A stretch of 32,481 nucleotides of DNA from assembly GCA_903858015.1 (NCBI GenBank), contig CAIOGZ010000026.1, positions 1 to 32,481 on the forward strand, in the 5' to 3' direction. Under the pieces are notes generated by a model, which ran no database searches, was not told the DNA's origin, and saw only the letters and a list, made by a program, of their open reading frames with translations. This DNA is from an uncultured cyanobacterium (GTDB taxonomy: Bacteria; Cyanobacteriota; Cyanobacteriia; PCC-6307; Cyanobiaceae). Shown here piece after piece: positions 28,008 to 32,481 of this stretch (positions are counted from its first letter, which is position 1; each line of letters opens with the position of its first letter). A program made the position numbers and the translations under genes.

Positions 28008-30749
28008 ATGACAACCGACGTGCTCACGGCGGCCTCAGGCCGCTGGCGGGAGATCCTCGAGGCGTTGGCGGGGCTGCGCGCTGAGCAGCTCAGCAACCGC
28101 CACCAGCCCTGCCCGGCCTGCGGCGGCAGGGATCGCTACCGCTTTGACGACCGGGACGGCAGTGGCTCCTGGTTCTGCAACCAGTGCGGCGGCAAGGACC
28201 ACCTGGGTGGCGGCGGAACCGGGATGGACCTGCTGATGCGGGTGCGGCGCTGGAGCTTCCGCCAGGCCTGCGAAGAAGTGGAGCGCTACCTGAGCATTGA
28301 TCCAGCCGGGACCGAGCGGCATCGGCCCCAGCCGGTGAGCACCGGCAACGGTTCCGGCTGCAAGATCCCTGCCCCACCGGCCACCCCTACCGCCACTGGC
28401 CTACCAGGCCACGGCAGCCGGCCCTGGCGCCAACCTGAGCTTCCGCCCGTCGACGCCTCGCCGCCCGCACTGGATCAGGGTGCCATCGCCCAGTGGTGCT
28501 ACCGCGATGCGGCAGGCAACCAGCTGTTCTGGATCCAGCGCCTCTGCCTGGGCGGCAAGGGCCGCAAGGCCTTCCTGCATCGGGTGTGGCTCGATGGTGG
28601 CTGGCATCGGCCCAGCCGCCGCGATCCCTTCTCCTGCGAGTGGCCAGCACCGCGGCCCCTCTACGGCCTGCCGGGCCTGAGCGAGCGCCCCGAAGCACCG
28701 GTGCTGGTGGTGGAGGGGGAGGGAACGGCCGATGCCGCCGCCAAGCTGTTCCCCGAGCATGTGGTGATCAGCTGGGCCAACGGCACCAACGCCATCGCCA
28801 AGGCTGACTGGCAGCCGCTGGCCCCACTGGGGCTGGCGGGGCGGACGGTGACGCTCTGGCCCGATGCCGACGCGCCCGGCCGCAGGGCCATGGCGAGGTT
28901 GGCCGCTCTGTTGAGCGAGCAGGGCTGCCGCGTGCAGCTGGTGGACCCACCGGCGGATCTGCCGCAGGGCTGGGACCTGGCCGATGCCGACTGGACGCCC
29001 CGGCAGGCCGCAAGGCAGCTGGCGAAAGCAGCCCAGCCATGGACTCCCCCAGCCACCGGTGCCGCTGGCAGCGGTGATGACGCTCCGCCACCGCCTGCCC
29101 CAGCATCACCCAGGTCGGCAGCGCCTTTTCTCTGCCTGGGTTTCGACGGCGACTCCTACTACTACCAACCGCACAACACCGGCCAGGTGATGCGCCTCTC
29201 GCGCAGCGCCCACACCGCCACCAACCTCGTTGCTCTCGCCGCCCTCAGCTACTGGGAGACGCTTTACCCCAGCAGGACCGGCATCAACTGGGCTGCCGCA
29301 GCCTCTGATCTGTTCGAGCAGCAGGCCAGCATCGGCGTCTATGACCCCGAGCGGGTGCGCGGCCGCGGCGCCTGGCTGGATGAGGGTCGCGTCATCTTTC
29401 ACCTCGGCGATCGCCTCAATGTGGACGGCCGGCCCTGCTCCGTTCTGCAACCGCCAGCGTCGCGCTTCTTCTACGAGCAGGCCCGCCACCTCGACGGCCC
29501 TGGTGATCTGCCCCTGCCCGATGCCGATGCGATGCAGATCCGCTTCATCGCCGAGCGCTTTCGCTGGGAGATGCCCGCCTCCGCGCACTTCCTCCTCGGC
29601 TGGCTGGTGCTGGCCCCCGTCTGCGGCGCCCTGAACTGGCGGCCCCACATCTGGCTCACCGGTGGGGCCGGCACCGGCAAGACCACCATCCTCAAGTTGT
29701 TCCTCCGGTCCCTTCTGGGTGGCGTTGTCCAATCCGCCACGGGCGGCACCACCGAGGCCGGCCTGCGCGGCACCCTCAAGTCCGACGCCATCCCCGTGGT
29801 CTTCGATGAGTTCGAGCAGAACGAGCAGAAGGACAAGCTGATCGTTCAGAACGTGCTGGCCCTGGCCCGTATCGCCAGCTCAGAGGGCGGCAAGATCTAC
29901 AAAGGCACCACCTCCGGCGGCGCGAACAGCTTCGAGATTCGCTCGATGTTCTGCGTCTCCTCCATCAACGTGTCGCTCATCCAGAAGGCCGACATTGACC
30001 GGTTCTGTGTGCTGGGTCTGCGCAAGGACCCGATGGATAAAAGTGAGTGGCTGGACTTCGAGCGCGAGATTGCCTCGGTCGCCACGATCGACAACGGCAG
30101 GGCGCTGATCCATCGCACCCTCCAGCAGCTGCCCGTCATCATCGAGAACGCTCGCGTCCTGGCCCAGGCCCTCGGCCGGCGCTTTGGCCAGCGCTTCGGG
30201 GATCAGCACGGCACCCTGCTGGCCGGGGCCTGGAGCCTGGAGGCAGCAGGGGGCGGCCACCTCAACCTGGTGATGGCGGACCAGTGGCTGGACCAGATGG
30301 ACTGGCAGCACCAGCAGCCAGACAACAGCGAGGCCGATGAGATCAAGTGCCGCGACACCATCCTCCAGCAGATCGTGCGGCACGACATCGGGGCAGAGGC
30401 CTCCTTCGGGGAGATGGTTCGCTGCGTCGCGCTGCAGGAGTCACTGGCCGGCACCCTCTGGGACCGGCTGGTGCCGGTACTCGGCCGCTATGGCCTGCGG
30501 GTGTTCCGCGCTGGCCAGCCCCTGCCGGATGGAGAGCGCGCCGAGGGGCATTTCCTGGCGGTCGCCAACGCCAACGCCCAGCTCGATCACGTGCTGCGCA
30601 GCACCCCCTGGAGCGGTGGCGCCCACCGCTCCGCGCTCAGACGGATCGACGGGGCCTATCTCCCCAAGCGTGTGGTCCACTTCGCAGGCATCGGGACCAA
30701 GCGCTGCGTCATGGTGCCCATTGCTGCCGCCGACCTCGAAAACGTTTGA
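28008..30749 (+). CDS. P4-type primase-helicase (zinc ribbon, TOPRIM-like, ATPase)
   Basis: 913 aa. A P4-type primase zinc ribbon is at C35-x2-C38 and C57-x2-C60 (CPACGGRDRYRFDDRDG). A TOPRIM-like domain follows with VLVVEGEGTADAAAKL (E236) and LWPDADAPG (D286, D288). After a Pro-rich linker comes a helicase-type ATPase: Walker A TGGAGTGKTT (551-560) and Walker B VVFDEFE (D600, E601), then RSMFCVSSIN (sensor region). This is the organisation of plasmid and phage primase-helicases that start replication autonomously. A repeat-rich intergenic region follows directly and may be its origin. It is unrelated to the DnaB/DnaG pair at 8.7-12.5 kb. Confidence 0.9.
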   Translation: MTTDVLTAASGRWREILEALAGLRAEQLSNRHQPCPACGGRDRYRFDDRDGSGSWFCNQCGGKDHLGGGGTGMDLLMRVRRWSFRQACEEVERYLSIDPAGTERHRPQPVSTGNGSGCKIPAPPATPTATGLPGHGSRPWRQPELPPVDASPPALDQGAIAQWCYRDAAGNQLFWIQRLCLGGKGRKAFLHRVWLDGGWHRPSRRDPFSCEWPAPRPLYGLPGLSERPEAPVLVVEGEGTADAAAKLFPEHVVISWANGTNAIAKADWQPLAPLGLAGRTVTLWPDADAPGRRAMARLAALLSEQGCRVQLVDPPADLPQGWDLADADWTPRQAARQLAKAAQPWTPPATGAAGSGDDAPPPPAPASPRSAAPFLCLGFDGDSYYYQPHNTGQVMRLSRSAHTATNLVALAALSYWETLYPSRTGINWAAAASDLFEQQASIGVYDPERVRGRGAWLDEGRVIFHLGDRLNVDGRPCSVLQPPASRFFYEQARHLDGPGDLPLPDADAMQIRFIAERFRWEMPASAHFLLGWLVLAPVCGALNWRPHIWLTGGAGTGKTTILKLFLRSLLGGVVQSATGGTTEAGLRGTLKSDAIPVVFDEFEQNEQKDKLIVQNVLALARIASSEGGKIYKGTTSGGANSFEIRSMFCVSSINVSLIQKADIDRFCVLGLRKDPMDKSEWLDFEREIASVATIDNGRALIHRTLQQLPVIIENARVLAQALGRRFGQRFGDQHGTLLAGAWSLEAAGGGHLNLVMADQWLDQMDWQHQQPDNSEADEIKCRDTILQQIVRHDIGAEASFGEMVRCVALQESLAGTLWDRLVPVLGRYGLRVFRAGQPLPDGERAEGHFLAVANANAQLDHVLRSTPWSGGAHRSALRRIDGAYLPKRVVHFAGIGTKRCVMVPIAAADLENV

Positions 30750-31033
30750 TCCAACAGGCTCCCAACAGCGACCGTTAGCCCGAAAACGATTGCGGCACAG
30801 GGGATCTGAGGGAATCTAACGATCTAACGCTCCATCCAGCCGATACACCCCCATAGACACATAGCGCGTGTGCGAACGAGAGAGACCCCCTCTCATATCT
30901 ATCTCTATTGAAATAGATGTTTGATTGTTAGAGGGATGGTCAGACCGTAGTGGCGGCAAGGATTTTCGATCTAACACTCGACCGTTAGATCGGTGTTGGA
31001 TCGTTGGATCCCGATTCCGCTTACCCTGCTGAC
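30750..31033. other. Repeat-rich intergenic region, candidate origin of replication
   Basis: This 284-base gene-free stretch has several copies of GATCYAAC: AATCTAAC at 30813-30820, GATCTAAC at 30821-30828 and 30968-30975, and the reverse GTTRGATC at 30984-30991, 30995-31002 and 31003-31010. ATCTAAC/GTTAGAT at 30969-30990 form a perfect 7-bp inverted repeat. Between the clusters is an AT-rich tract (about 30893-30930) with a TCTATT-ga-AATAGA dyad (30904-30917). Iteron-like clusters around an AT-rich dyad after a primase-helicase gene suggest an origin or a strong operator. A GAGAG...CTCTC stem lies at 30880-30894. Confidence 0.5.
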
Positions 31034-31207
31034 ATGTCGCATCACGACCTGCCCTTTGACTGCCTGGCCGTGGGCCAGCAGTTCGCCGTTGACCTGCCCC
31101 GTGAGCTGGTGATGCGGTTGGCCAGGGCCTACATCCGAGAGAACCCCGGCACTGGCTTTGGTTTCATGCGAGAAGGCGGCCAAACCACTTGCACCCGGAT
31201 GGCCTGA
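31034..31207 (+). CDS. Small hypothetical phage protein
   Basis: 57 aa from ATG 31034 (MSHHDLPFDCLAVGQQFAVD). A strand-rich start is followed by LPRELVMRLARAYIRENPG, an amphipathic helix, then a Gly/Thr-rich end. It is a small, possibly DNA-binding protein placed between the repeat region and the nuclease gene. No family is recognised. It ends 4 bases before the likely start of the nuclease gene. Confidence 0.6.
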   Translation: MSHHDLPFDCLAVGQQFAVDLPRELVMRLARAYIRENPGTGFGFMREGGQTTCTRMA

Positions 31208-31211
31208 GCCC

Positions 31212-31907
31212 GTGGCCGTCCACTCCGCCACCACCTGGCTTGAGCCCATCCCCAGCCTCTGGCGGGACGAGGCGGCGCACCGGTACTGGCTCGGCGATCA
31301 CCTGTTCCCGGTGTCGATCACCGGCGTGCTGGCCCATGGCCTGAACGACACCGCCAAACGGGCGATCGAGGCCAAGCGAGCGATCTGGGAACCGCGCGGC
31401 GTCACGGTGCACGCGGCCCTGGAGCACTACACCCAGGCCCGCTTCCTGGTGGGCCGGAGCGCCGCCGATGCCCTGCTGGATGTGGAGCAGCTGCCGGGCC
31501 ATCACCAGTACCGGGACTGGATCCTGCCGCTGCTGCAGCTGCCGCTCTGGGATGAAGTTCAGGTGATCGCCAGCGAGCGGCTCACCTGCTGCCTGACCCG
31601 CAACGTGGCCGGGGCTTTCGATGGCGCCTACGTCTCACCGGCACTGAGCGAGCGGCGGGGACGCGAGGTGCGGGTGCTCTACGACCTCAAGACCCTCTCG
31701 GCCCACGGCCGGCCCTATTCCACCGCCGCCCAGCTGGGGGGCTACATGGTGCTGGAGGCCGCCCAGGGGAACCATTACGAGCTGGGCCAGACGATCTGGA
31801 GCAAACCCGGCGAGGCTTCCTGCAGCACCTTCTACAGCCGTGAGCAGTGCCTGGCGGCCTGGGCCGCGGCCTGGAGCAGCTACTGCCTCGCCTGCAGGCC
31901 CTTCTGA
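31212..31907 (+). CDS. RecB/Cas4-like PD-(D/E)xK nuclease
   Basis: 231 aa from a GTG at 31212, 4 bases after the previous stop. PD-(D/E)xK exonuclease motifs are seen: GVTVHAALEHY (H67), SERLTC (E122), GAFDGAYV (D137), LYDLKT (D158-x-K160) and TAAQLGGYMV (Q174). This is the set used by RecB/Cas4/lambda-exonuclease-like enzymes that resect DNA ends. With the ERF-type annealing protein and ssDNA-binding protein it would form a Red-like recombination system. An upstream in-frame start at 31158 overlaps the previous gene and is less likely. Confidence 0.88.
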   Translation: MAVHSATTWLEPIPSLWRDEAAHRYWLGDHLFPVSITGVLAHGLNDTAKRAIEAKRAIWEPRGVTVHAALEHYTQARFLVGRSAADALLDVEQLPGHHQYRDWILPLLQLPLWDEVQVIASERLTCCLTRNVAGAFDGAYVSPALSERRGREVRVLYDLKTLSAHGRPYSTAAQLGGYMVLEAAQGNHYELGQTIWSKPGEASCSTFYSREQCLAAWAAAWSSYCLACRPF

Positions 31908-31951
31908 GCAGAGGGAGAGACCGGTTAGGAATTAACAGCCCCTGTGATTGC

Positions 31952-31969
31952 GGCTCTCAGGACAGAGCC
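31952..31969. promoter_or_regulatory. Short inverted repeat upstream of the coiled-coil gene
   Basis: GGCTCT-caggac-AGAGCC is a perfect 6-bp-arm dyad in the 116-base gap between the nuclease and the next gene. There is no T-run, so it is more likely an operator or leader stem than a terminator. Confidence 0.3.
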
Positions 31970-32023
31970 CATACAGTGAAGCCCTGGCGGGCTCTGGTCT
32001 GCTGACCTCCGAACGCCGTGCTC

Positions 32024-32392
32024 ATGGTGATGCCTGCTGCCCCTGCTGAAGCTGCTTCGGCGCCGTCTGATGCCATCGATGCGCTGCTCGATGCGATCAC
32101 GGCGATCAAGTCCCAGCAGAAGCAGCTGGAGCAGCAGCTCGAACCGCTGCTGGATGCCCTCGGCGAGGCCATGGCCACCGGCCAGCTGGATCCCTCCTTC
32201 TCTCACAACGACTGGGCCTTTGCCCACAGCACTGGGCGGCTGAGCTACGAGTTCCCGCCGGCGGTGCAACAGATCGAGCAGCAGCTCAAGGCTGCCAAGG
32301 ATGCCTCGATCCAGCAGGGCAGCGCCACCGAGAAGCGCGGCAAGCCCTTCTGGACCATCCGCCCCCCGAAGACCCAGCCCCTGCCGTTCTGA
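32024..32392 (+). CDS. Phage protein with coiled-coil segment
   Basis: 122 aa from ATG 32024 (a GTG at 32018 and an ATG at 32030 are alternatives). Residues about 18-50 form a coiled coil (AIDALLDAITAIKSQQKQLE, then QQLEPLLDALGEAM). A compact domain with SFSHNDWAFAHSTGRLSYEF follows, and then a basic Pro-rich end. This small protein family is common beside phage nucleases, but I know no function for it. It is the third gene of a short plus-strand run after the candidate origin and ends 4 bases before the next start. Confidence 0.7.
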   Translation: MVMPAAPAEAASAPSDAIDALLDAITAIKSQQKQLEQQLEPLLDALGEAMATGQLDPSFSHNDWAFAHSTGRLSYEFPPAVQQIEQQLKAAKDASIQQGSATEKRGKPFWTIRPPKTQPLPF

Positions 32393-32396
32393 TCTG

Positions 32397-32481
32397 ATGC
32401 CGCAGCGTGCCCATGCCCTGCCTTCCGCCGATCCAGTGGAGGAGCTGCGCGCTGCGGCCAGCGCGGAGGACGACAACGGCC
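32397..32481 (+). CDS. Start of next phage gene (cut by window edge)
   Basis: ATG 32397 opens a frame MPQRAHALPSADPVEELRAA that runs to the window end without a stop. It is 4 bases after the previous stop, so it is likely in the same operon. Only 28 residues are visible, too few to assign a family. Confidence 0.5.
   Translation, partial: MPQRAHALPSADPVEELRAAASAEDDNG

Larger units (their letters stand above)
18883..32481 (+). mobile_element. Integrated prophage-like element (left part; right end outside window)
   Basis: The element is bounded on the left by the tRNA-Pro fragment. It then contains a tyrosine integrase, two toxin-antitoxin pairs, a BRO-N antirepressor, a putative repressor, annealing, ssDNA-binding and nuclease proteins, an SF2 helicase and a P4-type primase-helicase, mostly in two divergent overlapping operons (minus 20.5-27.7 kb, plus 27.8 kb onward). 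No capsid, terminase or tail genes are visible, so it could be a prophage whose late genes lie further right, or a satellite-type element. The orientation follows from the tRNA strand and its terminator. Confidence 0.7.

Overview
The window comes from a GC-rich bacterium, most likely a picocyanobacterium of the Synechococcus/Cyanobium type. That is inferred from gene style (a divergent sigma-70 factor, Pro/Ala-rich replication proteins, small 'SPGKHYRR'-type helix-turn-helix proteins) and not from any photosynthesis gene, because none is present. Almost everything here is accessory DNA.

Layout. 1-2.6 kb: the 5' end of an IS256-type insertion sequence, then an AT-rich island holding a small zinc-finger/HNH-like gene and a broken HNH-family gene. 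2.6-6.7 kb: an array of palindromic operator-like sites, a hypothetical gene, a LuxR-type regulator, a sigma-70 factor whose -35 recognition helix has lost its usual basic residues, and a hypothetical protein with a disordered tail. 6.8-12.5 kb: a replication cassette (winged-helix initiator candidate, DnaB-like helicase, DnaG-like primase). Eight iteron-like repeats followed by an AT-rich tract lie inside the initiator gene, like the phage lambda O/ori arrangement.

12.6-17.9 kb, minus strand: a complete diversity-generating retroelement (DGR). In transcription order it has a large target gene (membrane anchor, proline-rich linker, NACHT/STAND-type NTPase, HEAT-like repeats, C-terminal FGE-sulfatase/C-type-lectin-fold domain), the accessory gene avd, the reverse transcriptase and the template repeat (TR). 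TR and variable repeat (VR) are 126 bp each. They differ at 13 positions, and all 13 are adenines in the TR coding strand. This is the most exciting system in the window.

18.3-32.5 kb: a second mobile element, prophage-like. It begins at a 3' fragment of a tRNA-Pro gene (attachment scar) with repeats next to a tyrosine integrase. It carries VapBC and YefM-YoeB toxin-antitoxin modules, a BRO-N antirepressor and a putative repressor. A recombination/replication set includes an ERF-type annealing protein, a gp2.5/DUF2815-like ssDNA-binding protein, a VRR-NUC nuclease, an SF2 helicase, a P4-type primase-helicase and a RecB/Cas4-like nuclease. A repeat-rich intergenic region after the primase is a candidate origin. 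No structural (capsid or tail) genes are seen before the window ends.

How it fits together: two independent replication/integration modules flank the DGR. The DGR would diversify the C-terminal ligand-binding face of a membrane-attached signalling NTPase, a plausible conflict or recognition receptor. All functions are inferred from sequence reading. No database search was possible.
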